NCBI RefSeq assembly: GCF_014649875.1
Contig: NZ_BMTW01000007.1
Location: 204,818-268,817 of the forward strand
DNA: 64,000 bases
Direction: 5' to 3'
Source: Streptomyces rubiginosohelvolus
GTDB lineage: Bacteria; Actinomycetota; Actinomycetes; Streptomycetales; Streptomycetaceae
The notes under the pieces are model-generated. The model had not been told where the DNA came from. It saw only the letters and a list, made by a program, of their open reading frames with translations, and searched no databases. Made by a program: the position numbers and the translations under genes. This document shows positions 16,392 through 24,747 of the stretch, in pieces (the first letter of the stretch is position 1; each line of letters opens with the position of its first letter).

Positions 16392-16967
16392 TCAGCGGAT
16401 GCCCGACTCCAGACTCAGGCTCCAGCGGCCCGGCAGACCGGTCAGGGTGATCGTCGACAGGGGGCGGACGTCGACGTTCCAGTACGTGGCGGGCGGGGCG
16501 TTCAGGGCGTAGACGAGGGCCGCCCGGATCACGGCGGGTTCGGCGACCGCGACGACGAGGCCGTCGTCGGCGGGGCGGGTGTCCAGCCAGCCGCCCACGC
16601 GGCCGATGAAGCCGAGCATCGACTCGCCGCCGTGCGGGGCGCTGCGCGGGTCGGCGAGCCAGCGGTCCACGGCGGCCGGTTCCCGGACGGTGACCTCACC
16701 CAGGGTCATCCCCCGCCAGCGGCCCATCTCCCAGTCGCGCAGGGCCGGTTGGGCCATCGGCGCGAAGCCGAGGGCGTCCCCGGTGGCACGGCTGCGCGGG
16801 GTGGGCGAGCAGTAGCGCAGCTCGGCGGCGCCGAGCGGGACGAGCGTGTGGGCGACGAGCTGCACCTCGTGCCAGCCGGCCTGGTCGAGCGGCCGGTCGT
16901 CGTCGAAGCGTTCGGTGAGCCGGGAGGAGGTGCGCGCCGCTGCGACCAGGGTGACCCGAAGCGTCAT
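16392..16967 (-). CDS. histidine-phosphatase-fold protein with degenerate active site
   Basis: 191 aa with the histidine phosphatase order: N-terminal strand (LRVTLVAAARTSSRLTERF), SPTPRSRATGDALG, DWEMGRWRGMTLGEV, a GGESMLGFIGRV helix and a C-terminal strand VVAVAEPAVIRAALVYAL. In active members the first strand ends RHG and the last carries a catalytic H in SHG. Here they read AAR and AEP, so both catalytic histidines are missing. A non-catalytic binding role is likely. Similar degenerate members occur in other actinomycetes, sometimes beside CbtA-type cobalt transport genes, but none is adjacent here. Confidence 0.75.
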   Translation of the reverse strand: MTLRVTLVAAARTSSRLTERFDDDRPLDQAGWHEVQLVAHTLVPLGAAELRYCSPTPRSRATGDALGFAPMAQPALRDWEMGRWRGMTLGEVTVREPAAVDRWLADPRSAPHGGESMLGFIGRVGGWLDTRPADDGLVVAVAEPAVIRAALVYALNAPPATYWNVDVRPLSTITLTGLPGRWSLSLESGIR

Positions 16968-17028
16968 GGCGGGATCGTGGTGCCGAACGCCTGTTTGGTC
17001 AAGAGGGCCTGTGCGCCGGGTACCGCCC

Positions 17029-18483
17029 TCACCTCTCCAGAAGACCGTCGAAAGCGGTACGGAGACGGCGGACGCCCTCCGCGATCTCGGCCGCTCCGGA
17101 GACCCCGGCGAAGCTCAGGCGGACGTGCCCGGCCGGGGGTTCGGCGCAGAAGTAGGGGCGGCCGGGGGCGACGGCGACCGAGGCGCGCAGCGCGGCCGAG
17201 ACGACGGCCGGCTCGTCGGCGCCCGCTCCCGCGCCGCCGCCCGGGAGCCGGAGCCAGAGACTGCCGCCGCCCGCCGGGAGGTGCGGCAGCGTGAGTTCCG
17301 GCAGTTCGCTGCCGAGGGCGGCCGCCATGGTCGTACGGCGGCGCCCCAGCTCGGCGGAGACGGCGGCCAGGTGGCGGCCCCAGGACGGGGAGCCGACGAG
17401 TTCCAGGGCGGCTTCCTGGAGCGGCCGGGGTACGAAGAAGCTGTCGACGACCTGGATGGCCCGCAGGCGCTCCAGCACCGGGCCACGGGCGGCCAGCGCG
17501 CCGACCCGGAGGCTGGGCGAGGTGACCTTGGTCAGCGAGCAGACGTGGACGACGGTCCCGTCGGGGTCGTCGGCGGCCAGCGGTGCGGGGAGCGGTCCCG
17601 AGTCGTCGTGGACGAGCCGGCGGGCGAAGTCGTCCTCGACCACGAAGGCCCCGGCAGCCCGGGCGATGGCCAGGACCTCGGGACGGCGGGCGGGCGCGAG
17701 GGTGGCCCCGGTGGGGTTCTGGAAGAGCGGCTGGGTGACGAAGACCCGGGCGCCGGTGGCCCGGAACGCGTCGGCGAGCAGCTCGGGGCGGACCCCGTCG
17801 GCGTCCATCGGCACGGGGACGGGGCGCAGTCCGGTGGCGCGGGCGGCGGCGAGCATCCCGGGGTAGGTCGGCGACTCCACGAGGACGGGGGCGCCGGGCG
17901 GGGCGAGGGCGCGCAGGGCGGTGGCCAGGGCACCCTGGCCACCTGCGGTGATCAGGACGTCGGCGGCGCTGACGGCGGGGCCGATCTCGCGGGCGAACCA
18001 GGACCGCAGCTCGGGCAGCCCGTCCGTCGGGGGGCGGCTCCAGGCGCCCGGCCGGCGGCCCGCGCGGGCCAGGGCGGCGGAGAGCGCCCGTTCGGGCTGG
18101 AGCGAGGCGTGGAGGTAGCCGCCGTTGAACTCGATGACGCCGGGCGGCGGAGCGGCGAGGGTGACCAGCACCCCGGAGGCGTCGACCGTACGGGGCACCA
18201 CCTCGGGCCCGCCGTCGCCGCTCAGCGACACCTCCTGCCAGGACGTGTCGCCCGGGGCGGGGAGTGCCGCGCGGGGCTCCGCCCGGAACGCGCCGGAGCC
18301 GGGGCGGGTGGTGACGAGCCCCTCGGCGGCGAGCTGGGCGATGGCGCGGGAGACGGTGACGGGGCTGACCCGGAACCGTTCGACGAGTGCGCGGCTGGAC
18401 GGCAGCTTTCCACCGGGAGAGTAGCGGTTGAGCTCGGCCCGCAGGGATGTGACCAGTTCGGCGACGCTGCTACGCTCTTGCAT
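17029..18483 (-). CDS. MocR-type regulator: GntR winged helix fused to a PLP aminotransferase fold
   Basis: 484 aa. Residues 1-72 form a GntR-type winged helix (YSPGGKLPSSRALVERFRVS, PVTVSRAIAQLAAEGLVTTR). From about 110 the chain is a fold-type I aminotransferase domain with the PLP-binding lysine in CSLTKVTSPSLR (K319), QNPTGAT and DDFARRL. MocR/PdxR proteins sense PLP or an amino-acid adduct and usually control a divergent metabolic or transport gene. Here the ATG overlaps the start of the divergent EamA exporter (CATG), which is the obvious target. The longer open frame reaching 19014 is antisense to that gene and was discarded. Confidence 0.9.
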   Translation of the reverse strand: MQERSSVAELVTSLRAELNRYSPGGKLPSSRALVERFRVSPVTVSRAIAQLAAEGLVTTRPGSGAFRAEPRAALPAPGDTSWQEVSLSGDGGPEVVPRTVDASGVLVTLAAPPPGVIEFNGGYLHASLQPERALSAALARAGRRPGAWSRPPTDGLPELRSWFAREIGPAVSAADVLITAGGQGALATALRALAPPGAPVLVESPTYPGMLAAARATGLRPVPVPMDADGVRPELLADAFRATGARVFVTQPLFQNPTGATLAPARRPEVLAIARAAGAFVVEDDFARRLVHDDSGPLPAPLAADDPDGTVVHVCSLTKVTSPSLRVGALAARGPVLERLRAIQVVDSFFVPRPLQEAALELVGSPSWGRHLAAVSAELGRRRTTMAAALGSELPELTLPHLPAGGGSLWLRLPGGGAGAGADEPAVVSAALRASVAVAPGRPYFCAEPPAGHVRLSFAGVSGAAEIAEGVRRLRTAFDGLLER

Positions 18484-18523
18484 GAGAGCACAGGATAGCG
18501 CTACCCCGTCTTCAGCGATAGCG
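18471..18523. promoter_or_regulatory. overlapping divergent starts with direct-repeat operator
   Basis: The tetramer CATG (18481-18484) is the ATG of MocR on one strand and the ATG of EamA on the other, so both messages may be leaderless. A -10-like TACGCT (18471-18476) faces EamA. On the minus strand TATCCT (18496-18491) faces MocR. GATAGCG is repeated at 18494-18500 and 18517-18523, 23 bases apart, about two helical turns as expected for a MocR dimer. The partly palindromic CTCT-TGCATG-AGAG covers both starts. Confidence 0.55.
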
Positions 18524-19525
18524 GTCGCCGATCCGGCCACCCCGCACCCCCCTCCGGCGGCCACTTCTTCGGCCGTTCCTCCGGTCGGCACTCCGGCCAC
18601 TTCTCCGGCCGGCCGGAGCGGCACCGTGCTCGCCGGGCTCGGCGTCGTGGCGTTCTCGCTCACCTTTCCGGCCACGGCCTGGGGCCTGGAGAGCTTCGGC
18701 CCCTGGTCCCTGGTGGCGCTGCGCAGCGTGCTCGCCGCCCTGGTCGCGGGCGGGGTGCTGCTGGCCGCCCGCGTCCCGCTGCCCGCGCGCCGCCACTGGG
18801 CCGGGCTCGCGGTGGTCGGGGGCGGAGTGGTGGTGGGCTTCCCGCTGCTGACGACGCTGGCCCTGCAGACCTCCACCACCTCGCACGCGGCCGTGGTCGT
18901 GGGTCTGCTGCCGCTGACCACGGCGGTGCTGGGGTCCCTGCGCACCGGTGAGCGGCCCTCGCGCGCGTTCTGGATCGCGGCTCTCGCCGGGGCGGCGGTG
19001 GTGATCGCCTTCACCGTTCAGCAGAGCGGCGGAGCCCTGACGACCGGCGATCTGTATCTGTTCGGCGCACTGCTGGTCTGTGCGGCCGGGTACACCGAGG
19101 GCGGCCGGCTGGCCCGGGTGATGCCGGGGTGGCAGGTGATCGGCTGGGCGCTGGTCCTGTGCCTGCCGCTCGCGGTGGCGGGCAGCCTGGTGGCTCTGCC
19201 GCTCGAACCCGTGCACCTGAACACCCACGGCGTCCTCGGCCTGGTCTGGGTCGCCGCCGGATCGACCTTCCTCGGGCTGTACGTCTGGTACCGGGGGATG
19301 GCGGCGATCGGGGTGGCCCGCGCCAGTCAGCTCCAGCTCGCCCAGCCGCTGCTGACGCTCGTATGGTCCTTCCTCCTGCTCGGCGAGGAGCTGTCGGCGG
19401 CGGCTCCGGTCGCGGCGGTGGCCGTACTCGTCTGCATCGCCGCCACCCAGCGGGCCGGCCGCCGCACGGGCCTGCGGTCCAGGACCGTACGGTCAGGACG
19501 GGAAGCCAGGACCGCACGGTCATAG
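18482..19525 (+). CDS. EamA/DMT-superfamily transporter
   Basis: 347 aa with ten predicted membrane segments in two EamA repeats: the first begins at GTVLAGLGVVAFSLTFPATA, the second near GGALTTGDLYLFGALLVCAA, with WYRGMAAIGVARASQLQLAQ typical of the last helices. A 50-residue Pro/Ala/Thr-rich cytosolic N-terminus precedes TM1. If instead a start nearer TM1 is used, the divergent operator would be free of coding sequence; no ribosome site decides it. Likely role: export of an amino acid or related metabolite under MocR control. Confidence 0.85.
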   Translation: MRAQDSATPSSAIAVADPATPHPPPAATSSAVPPVGTPATSPAGRSGTVLAGLGVVAFSLTFPATAWGLESFGPWSLVALRSVLAALVAGGVLLAARVPLPARRHWAGLAVVGGGVVVGFPLLTTLALQTSTTSHAAVVVGLLPLTTAVLGSLRTGERPSRAFWIAALAGAAVVIAFTVQQSGGALTTGDLYLFGALLVCAAGYTEGGRLARVMPGWQVIGWALVLCLPLAVAGSLVALPLEPVHLNTHGVLGLVWVAAGSTFLGLYVWYRGMAAIGVARASQLQLAQPLLTLVWSFLLLGEELSAAAPVAAVAVLVCIAATQRAGRRTGLRSRTVRSGREARTARS

Positions 19526-19572
19526 ACTTGTCGACACGGACACCGTCTTCCCCTGTGAGGAGGTCGCTCCCG

Positions 19573-19782
19573 ATGGAGGCGCACACGGGCGACCGGCTGC
19601 TGATGCACGGCAGGACCGTGGGACAGCACGACCGGGTCGCCGAGATCATCGAGGTGCTCGGTGACGGGGGCGCTCCCCCGTACCGGCTCCGCTTCGACGA
19701 CGGCCATGAACACCTGATGTCACCGGGTCCCGACAGCGTCGTCCAGCACATGGAGGCGCCCAAGGACGAGCAGGCGCGGTAG
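19573..19782 (+). CDS. DUF1918 domain protein
   Basis: 69-aa SH3-like beta protein: MEAHTGDRLLMHGRTVGQHD, then RVAEIIEVLGDGGAPPYRLR and FDDGHEHLMSPGPDSVV. These match DUF1918, a small domain common in Streptomyces and of unknown function. GAGGAGG ends ten bases before the ATG. The gene stands alone downstream of the EamA transporter on the same strand, 47 bases away, and is closed by a hairpin. Confidence 0.9.
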   Translation: MEAHTGDRLLMHGRTVGQHDRVAEIIEVLGDGGAPPYRLRFDDGHEHLMSPGPDSVVQHMEAPKDEQAR

Positions 19783-19787
19783 CAGCG

Positions 19788-19826
19788 CCGGGGGCCGGGA
19801 CCGTACGGAAGGGTCCCGGTCCCCGG
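19788..19826. terminator. hairpin terminator between DUF1918 and GHL10
   Basis: CCGGGGGCCGGGACC pairs with GGTCCCGGTCCCCGG around a nine-base loop with one mismatch. It lies just after the DUF1918 stop and before the 3' end of the convergent glycoside hydrolase, so it can serve both. Confidence 0.6.
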
Positions 19827-19888
19827 CGTAGGCGGCTCGGCCCGGAAGCCGTTCCCGGCGGCTCGGCCCGCGAACCGCCCTCGTGGGC

Positions 19889-21193
19889 TCAGCCCGGGAA
19901 CCGGCCCCGGCGGTGGGAACGGGCGCGCCCCCGGTCCGGGTAGAGCCGGACCCGGTCCTGGTAGTGGTCGGCCACCACGCGTCGCATCGCGCCGATCCGG
20001 TCCGCCATCACGCTCTTCCCGGAGAAGAAGACATGACCGCCCGCCTCCTCGTGGTCCCGGGCGAGGGTGAGGTGGCGGGAGAGTTCCGCCGGGTCCTGCC
20101 AGGCGTCCGCCTGAGCCGGGTCACCGGCCTTGTACAGCGCCTCGCCGACGTACAGCTCGACGCCCGTGCCCCGGACGGTCGCGCTCCACCAGGCGAGGAC
20201 CTTGGCGTAGTCGGCGGCGGTCTGGCCGATGTGCCAGTAGATCTGCGGGCAGATGTAGTCGATCCACCCCTCCTTGACCCACTTGCGGGTGTCGGCATGC
20301 AGGTCGTCGTACGTCTGCACGCCCGCCCGGGTGTCCGACCCCAGCGGATCGGTCTCCTTGTTGCGCCAGACCGCGAAGGGGCTGATGCCGAAGCGGACGT
20401 GTGGCTTGATCGCCCGGATCCGCTCCCCCGTCTCGCGTACGAGCCGGTCGATGTTGTCGCGCCGCCAGGCCGCCCGGTCGGCGAAGCCGCCGCCGTACCG
20501 CTCGAACTCCGCGTCGTCGTCGAAGGTCTGCCCGGCCACCGGATACGGGTAGAAGTAGTCGTCCCAGTGCACCGCGTCGATGTCGTAGCGGCGTACGGCG
20601 TCGAGCATCGCGTCCTGGACGAAGCGGCGGACCTCCGGCAGCCCCGGGTTGTAGTAGAGCTTCCCGCCGTACGGCACGACCCAGTCCGGGTGCTTACGGG
20701 CCGGGTGGGAGGCGGTCAGGCGGGACGGGTCCGTGTGATTCGCCACCCGGTACGGGTTGAACCAGGCGTGCAGCTCCAGGCTCCGGTCGTGCGCCGCGCG
20801 CACCGCCGTGCCGAGCGGGTCCCAGCCCGGGTCCTTGCCCTGGGTGCCGGTGAGACAGTCGGCCCACGGCTCGTACGGCGAGGGCCACAGGGCGTCGGCG
20901 GTCGGCCGGACCTGGAACACCGCCGTGTTGAGCCGCAGCTCCACCGCCCGGTCCAGATAGGCGAACAGCTCCGCCTCCTGTTTCGCCGCGGTGAGGCCCG
21001 GCTTCGAGGGCCAGTCGATGTTGGCGACGGTGGCGATCCACATGCCGCGCACCTCCCCCGCCGCCTCGGGAAGCCCGCCGCCCTTCCGCCTCCCCGACGG
21101 GGAGGCGACCGCGTCACCGGCGGTCGTCATCGCCGCCAGCAGTCCGGCCGCGCTCAGCACGAACGCCCTTCTCGCCACACCTGTACGCCGCAT
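19889..21193 (-). CDS. secreted glycosyl hydrolase-like 10 (GHL10/YngK-type) protein
   Basis: 434 aa. The N-terminus MRRTGVARRAFVLSAAGLLA has a twin-arginine-like charged region, a hydrophobic core and an Ala-rich cleavage region near 31, so the protein is exported. The mature part is a TIM-barrel of the GHL10 family: RGMWIATVANIDWPSKPG, LNTAVFQVRPTADALWPSPY, LELHAWFNPYRVA, AVHWDDYFYPYP and YICPQIYWHIGQTAADYAKV. Relatives are putative lipoproteins or hydrolases acting on cell-surface sugars, with the substrate undetermined. It is divergent from the 3-hydroxybutyryl-CoA dehydrogenase gene. Confidence 0.85.
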   Translation of the reverse strand: MRRTGVARRAFVLSAAGLLAAMTTAGDAVASPSGRRKGGGLPEAAGEVRGMWIATVANIDWPSKPGLTAAKQEAELFAYLDRAVELRLNTAVFQVRPTADALWPSPYEPWADCLTGTQGKDPGWDPLGTAVRAAHDRSLELHAWFNPYRVANHTDPSRLTASHPARKHPDWVVPYGGKLYYNPGLPEVRRFVQDAMLDAVRRYDIDAVHWDDYFYPYPVAGQTFDDDAEFERYGGGFADRAAWRRDNIDRLVRETGERIRAIKPHVRFGISPFAVWRNKETDPLGSDTRAGVQTYDDLHADTRKWVKEGWIDYICPQIYWHIGQTAADYAKVLAWWSATVRGTGVELYVGEALYKAGDPAQADAWQDPAELSRHLTLARDHEEAGGHVFFSGKSVMADRIGAMRRVVADHYQDRVRLYPDRGRARSHRRGRFPG

Positions 21194-21382
21194 CGCGGCC
21201 CACCTCTCTCCGCCGTGTCCCGCACCCGACTCCGATGGCTCTACGTAACCGCATCATGCCCATCCGTAGCCGCTGTGACCCGCGGGACGTTCGCGTCGGC
21301 ATTCGGAGTAACGTCGTGGGGTCGAGGCGGGCACCGGAATCACACGGGACCCTGCGATACGGAGAACAGCGAAAGGCACGAG

Positions 21383-22255
21383 GTGACGGACCTTATGGCC
21401 GACATTGCACGCGTCGGAGTGGTGGGCTGTGGCCAGATGGGCGCAGGTATCGCGGAGGTGTGCGCGCGCAGCGGCCTCGAAGTGAAGGTCGCCGAGACCA
21501 CCGGCGAAGCGCTGGAGATCGGCCGCACCCGTCTGCACAACTCCCTCTCGAAGGCCGCCGAACGCGGCAAGATCACGGCGGAGGAGCGGGACGAGACCCT
21601 CGGCCGGCTGAGCTTCACGACCGACCTCGGGGAGTTCGCCGACCGCGATCTCGTGATCGAGGCCGTCGTGGAGAACGAGCAGGTCAAGACGGAGATCTTC
21701 CAGGTGCTCGACCAGGTGGTGACCCGGCAGGACGCGATCCTGGCCTCCAACACCTCCTCGATCCCGCTGGTGAAGCTGGCCGTCGCCACCTCGCGCCCGG
21801 ACCGGGTCATCGGCATCCACTTCTTCAACCCGGCACCGGTGCAGAAGCTCGTCGAGCTGATCCCGGCGCTGACCACGTCGGACGAGACGATCCAGCGCGC
21901 CGAGGCCGTCGTGCAGGACGTGCTCGACAAGCACCCGATCCGCGCCCAGGACCGCTCCGGGTTCGTCGTGAACGCGCTGCTGATCCCGTACCTGCTCTCC
22001 GCGATCCGGATGTTCGAGTCGGGCATCGCCAGCCGCGAGGACATCGACAACGGCATGGAGATGGGCTGCGCCCACCCGATGGGCCCGCTCAAGCTGGCCG
22101 ACCTGATCGGCCTGGACACCGTGGCCTCGGTCGCGGACTCGATGTACGCCGAGTACAAGGAGCCGCTGTACGCCGCTCCCCCGCTGCTCCAGCGCATGGT
22201 CGACGCGGGGCGCCTCGGGCGCAAGACGGGGTCGGGGTTCTACCCGTACACCTGA
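21383..22255 (+). CDS. 3-hydroxybutyryl-CoA dehydrogenase
   Basis: 290 aa. The NAD-binding Rossmann motif VGVVGCGQMGAGIAEVCARS is followed by catalytic-region signatures SNTSSIPLVKLA, IGIHFFNPAPVQKLVELIPA and the C-terminal domain HPMGPLKLADLIGLD. It oxidises or reduces 3-hydroxybutyryl-CoA/acetoacetyl-CoA, feeding PHB or butyryl/ethylmalonyl-CoA metabolism. Two starts are possible: GTG at 21383 with AAAGG six bases upstream, or ATG at 21395 with GAGGTG nine bases upstream. The first is listed because family members often begin this way. The much longer upstream open frame is antisense to the GHL10 gene. Confidence 0.93.
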   Translation: MTDLMADIARVGVVGCGQMGAGIAEVCARSGLEVKVAETTGEALEIGRTRLHNSLSKAAERGKITAEERDETLGRLSFTTDLGEFADRDLVIEAVVENEQVKTEIFQVLDQVVTRQDAILASNTSSIPLVKLAVATSRPDRVIGIHFFNPAPVQKLVELIPALTTSDETIQRAEAVVQDVLDKHPIRAQDRSGFVVNALLIPYLLSAIRMFESGIASREDIDNGMEMGCAHPMGPLKLADLIGLDTVASVADSMYAEYKEPLYAAPPLLQRMVDAGRLGRKTGSGFYPYT

Positions 22256-22292
22256 CGCACCCGGCATGTACGCCTGACGCACGCGGCACGTC

Positions 22293-22328
22293 GAGGAGCC
22301 GGTCCCGGTCGTCCGGGGCCGGCTTCTC
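22293..22328. terminator. hairpin terminator
   Basis: GAGGAGCCGGTCCCGG pairs with CCGGGGCCGGCTTCTC (two G-U pairs) around TCGT. It lies 37 bases after the dehydrogenase stop, between it and the convergent Nudix gene. Confidence 0.65.
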
Positions 22329-22361
22329 GCGCGTACGGGGAGTGCGGCTGCGGGGCCCGGG

Positions 22362-22892
22362 TCAGCCCAGTCTCAGGTGGTGCAGCATCAGCAGGGCGGC
22401 CGCCATGTTCGCGGCGGGCACCTCGCCCCGGGCGATCATGTCCGGGACCACCTTGAGGGGTATCCACTCGCGGCGCGACGACTCGAAGGCGTCCTGCGGG
22501 TGGCCGGTCCAGTGTGCCTCGTCGGACCAGTAGAGGTGGTGGCGGGCGTCGGTGAGGCCGTTCGACGGTTCGACGGTGAGCAGGGGGCGCAGCTCGCCGG
22601 GGCGCCAGCCGGTCTCCTCCTCCATCTCGCGGGCCGCCGCCGCCGCGATGTCCTCGCCGTCCTCGACGACGCCGGCGGCCAGCTCCCATCCCCAGCTGTC
22701 GGTGATGAACCGGTGCCGCCAGAGCAGCAGCACCTCGTTGGCCTCGTTGACGACGGTGGCGGCCGCGACGGGGCGCAGCCGGATGACGAAGTGGTCGAGG
22801 TGGCTGCCGTCGGGGAGTTCGACATCCGCCAGATTCACCCGGAACCAAGGGTTCTGATACACATTCTGTTCGCTTAAGTTCGTCCACTGCAC
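22362..22892 (-). CDS. Nudix hydrolase, ADP-ribose pyrophosphatase-like
   Basis: 176 aa. A perfect Nudix box G-x5-E-x7-REUxEExGU is present (GVVEDGEDIAAAAAREMEEE, then TGW), preceded by VVNEANEVLLLWRHRFITDS. It should hydrolyse a nucleoside-diphosphate-linked substrate, most likely ADP-ribose or a sugar nucleotide. GTG at 22892 (VQWTNLSEQNVYQNPWFRV) has AAAGG ten bases upstream. An ATG at 22913 adds seven residues but lacks a ribosome site and sits inside a palindrome, so it is the second choice. The gene is downstream of the NsdA-like regulator on the same strand. Confidence 0.88.
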   Translation of the reverse strand: MQWTNLSEQNVYQNPWFRVNLADVELPDGSHLDHFVIRLRPVAAATVVNEANEVLLLWRHRFITDSWGWELAAGVVEDGEDIAAAAAREMEEETGWRPGELRPLLTVEPSNGLTDARHHLYWSDEAHWTGHPQDAFESSRREWIPLKVVPDMIARGEVPAANMAAALLMLHHLRLG

Positions 22893-22910
22893 GTTTTTGC
22901 CGCCTTTCGA

Positions 22911-22928
22911 CATGTTGGGGTCAACATG
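22911..22928. promoter_or_regulatory. palindrome upstream of the Nudix gene
   Basis: CATGTTG-GGGT-CAACATG, seven-base perfect arms, overlaps the possible upstream ATG and lies 19 bases before the preferred GTG. Position and symmetry suggest a repressor site. The regulator is unknown; the adjacent NsdA-like gene is one candidate. Confidence 0.4.
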
Positions 22929-22978
22929 CCAGCAGGCTCGGCTGTCAGGGGGAACGAACGGCGGGGCGTCGGTGGAGC

Positions 22979-24331
22979 TCACAGAGGCACGCGGAGCGCC
23001 TCGTCGATGAGGTCGGTGGTTTCGACGGCGTCGGCGCAGCCGCTCGCGGCCAGCTCGCCGCGGACCTGCCGCAGCCGGTCGCGCAGCCGCTGGGACTCCA
23101 TTCCCCGGGCCCGTACGGCCATTTCGGCAGCTGTGGTGGCCGCGCGGTCGGCCTCGCCCTGGAGCAGCTCGATATGACTGAGCATCGCGAGCCGGTGCAC
23201 GCGCCCCCGGTCGTGCGCCGGGGCGCGCACCGCGGAGGCCGCGTGCTCCCGGGCGGCGGGCAGATCGCCGAGCCCGATCAGCGCCTCGGCCACCTGGACG
23301 TCGACCAGGCCCGGCTGGACGTACCCGGTCTCGTCCGGCTCCCGGCCGGTGTGGATCCGGCCCGCCTGGGCCTCGGCCCGTCCGATGCAGGCGCGGGCGC
23401 TCGCCGCGTCGCCGAGCTGGGCGTACGCCTTGGCCTGCATGGCGTGCAGATCGGCGGCGAGGGCCGGGGTGATGTGGCCGCCGGCGGCCCGCAGCGCGGC
23501 CTCCGCGAAGGCGATGGAGCGGCGGTGGTCGCCGAGGAACAGCGACTGGGTGACCAGCAGGGCGATCACATAGCCGCCGAGCCCCCGGTCCCCGCTGGAC
23601 TTGGCGAGCCGCAGCGCCTGGTGGAAGTAGCGCTGGGCGAGGCCGTGGGCGTCGGAGTCGTAGGCGCAGATGCCCGCCACCGCGACCAGGCCCGCCGTCG
23701 CCCGGTGCAGGCTCCGGCCGAGCGCGTCGCTGTGGCCGCCGCGCAGCAGCGGGGCTGCCTCGGCGTTGAGGAAGCGGACGATCCGGGACCTGGTCGCGAT
23801 GCCGCCCGTCTTGCGGTACATCTGCTCGTAGTGGTCGCGGGCCGCCTTGAGCATCGCTATGTCGGAGGCGCTCACCCGCCCGGGACCGGGACGGGAGACG
23901 TCGGTGTCCTCCGGGGGGTTCTCCCACTCCCAGACCGGCATCACCGCCGAGGTCCCCGTGACGGCGGGGACGGTGGCCAGATGCGGGCGCTGCTGTTCGT
24001 CGGAGCGCCACAGCGCGGTGGCCCGCTCGACGAAGCCGGAGAGGGAGGCGCTCCCGGATCCGGTGTCCGTCCCGCCCGATGCCGCCGAGGCGCCCATCCC
24101 GATGTCGTCGAGCCCGACGGGCCGGCCGAGCCGTCCGCCCAGTACCTCGCAGATGAGGTCGGGCACCTGGCCGCGCGGGCGCTGGCCCTTGAGCCAGCGG
24201 GAGACGGCGGTGTGTTCGTACCGCAGGCTCAGCCCGCGGGACCGGCCCGCCCGGTTGACGTGACCGGCGAGGCCCGCCCGGGAGACACCGGACTCCTCGA
24301 TCAACGATTCGAGCAGGACATTGGGCTCCAT
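22979..24331 (-). CDS. NsdA-like regulator with tetratricopeptide-type repeats
   Basis: 450 aa. The N-terminal region MEPNVLLESLIEESGVSRAG, with YEHTAVSRWLKGQRPRG, is an atypical XRE-like helix-turn-helix. The C-terminal 250 residues are TPR-like helical pairs (YDSDAHGLAQRYFHQALRLA; DLHAMQAKAYAQLGDAASAR; EALIGLGDLPAAREHAASAV). This is the organisation of Streptomyces NsdA-type negative regulators of development and antibiotic production. Its ligand and targets are not evident. The ATG at 24331 is the first codon giving a sensible HTH start. It is followed downstream by the Nudix gene after 86 bases. Confidence 0.75.
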   Translation of the reverse strand: MEPNVLLESLIEESGVSRAGLAGHVNRAGRSRGLSLRYEHTAVSRWLKGQRPRGQVPDLICEVLGGRLGRPVGLDDIGMGASAASGGTDTGSGSASLSGFVERATALWRSDEQQRPHLATVPAVTGTSAVMPVWEWENPPEDTDVSRPGPGRVSASDIAMLKAARDHYEQMYRKTGGIATRSRIVRFLNAEAAPLLRGGHSDALGRSLHRATAGLVAVAGICAYDSDAHGLAQRYFHQALRLAKSSGDRGLGGYVIALLVTQSLFLGDHRRSIAFAEAALRAAGGHITPALAADLHAMQAKAYAQLGDAASARACIGRAEAQAGRIHTGREPDETGYVQPGLVDVQVAEALIGLGDLPAAREHAASAVRAPAHDRGRVHRLAMLSHIELLQGEADRAATTAAEMAVRARGMESQRLRDRLRQVRGELAASGCADAVETTDLIDEALRVPL

Positions 24332-24516
24332 CGTCCCCCCAGGTGCGTGTCGCAATGAGCCTAGTGGAGCACGATTCACACGGGGTGTGAACGGAATGCC
24401 CGAACCCTCCTGCTGTGCGCTCTGCCGCGCGGGTCCGGGGCTCGGTTGAATGAACTCCCTCGCAAGAGGCGGCCGGGTCGTCGGCTCCCCCTCGTAACGG
24501 CCTACGACCCGCACCC

Positions 24517-24568
24517 GCGCCGTCCGCACTGCTACCTGCCCGACACTCCGAGGCAGTGCGGACGGCGC
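24517..24568. other. long hairpin in the gap upstream of the NsdA-like gene
   Basis: GCGCCGTCCGCACTGC and GCAGTGCGGACGGCGC form a perfect 16-bp stem with a 20-base loop. The gap 24332-24693 has no gene. This hairpin lies between the pheT terminator and the regulator start and could be a backup terminator or a structured leader of the regulator message. Confidence 0.5.
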
Positions 24569-24693
24569 CCGGACCGCACGGCCCACTGACCGACGACGAA
24601 GGAGGGTGGCTGCGGAACGGCGGCCGGAACCGCGTTTCCTCCCGGTTCCCGCTCCGGATCCGGCGTGTGGTCCCTCCGCAGATCGGCGGGACG

Positions 24694-24732
24694 GAGAAGG
24701 GGCGTATCCGGTGGCCGGATACGCCCCTTCTC
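24694..24732 (-). terminator. pheST operon terminator, 17-bp perfect stem
   Basis: GAGAAGGGGCGTATCCG pairs perfectly with CGGATACGCCCCTTCTC around GTGGC, 15 bases after the pheT stop. There is no clear U-tract, as is common in Streptomyces. Confidence 0.85.
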
Positions 24733-24747
24733 AACGCCCAGGGGGTG

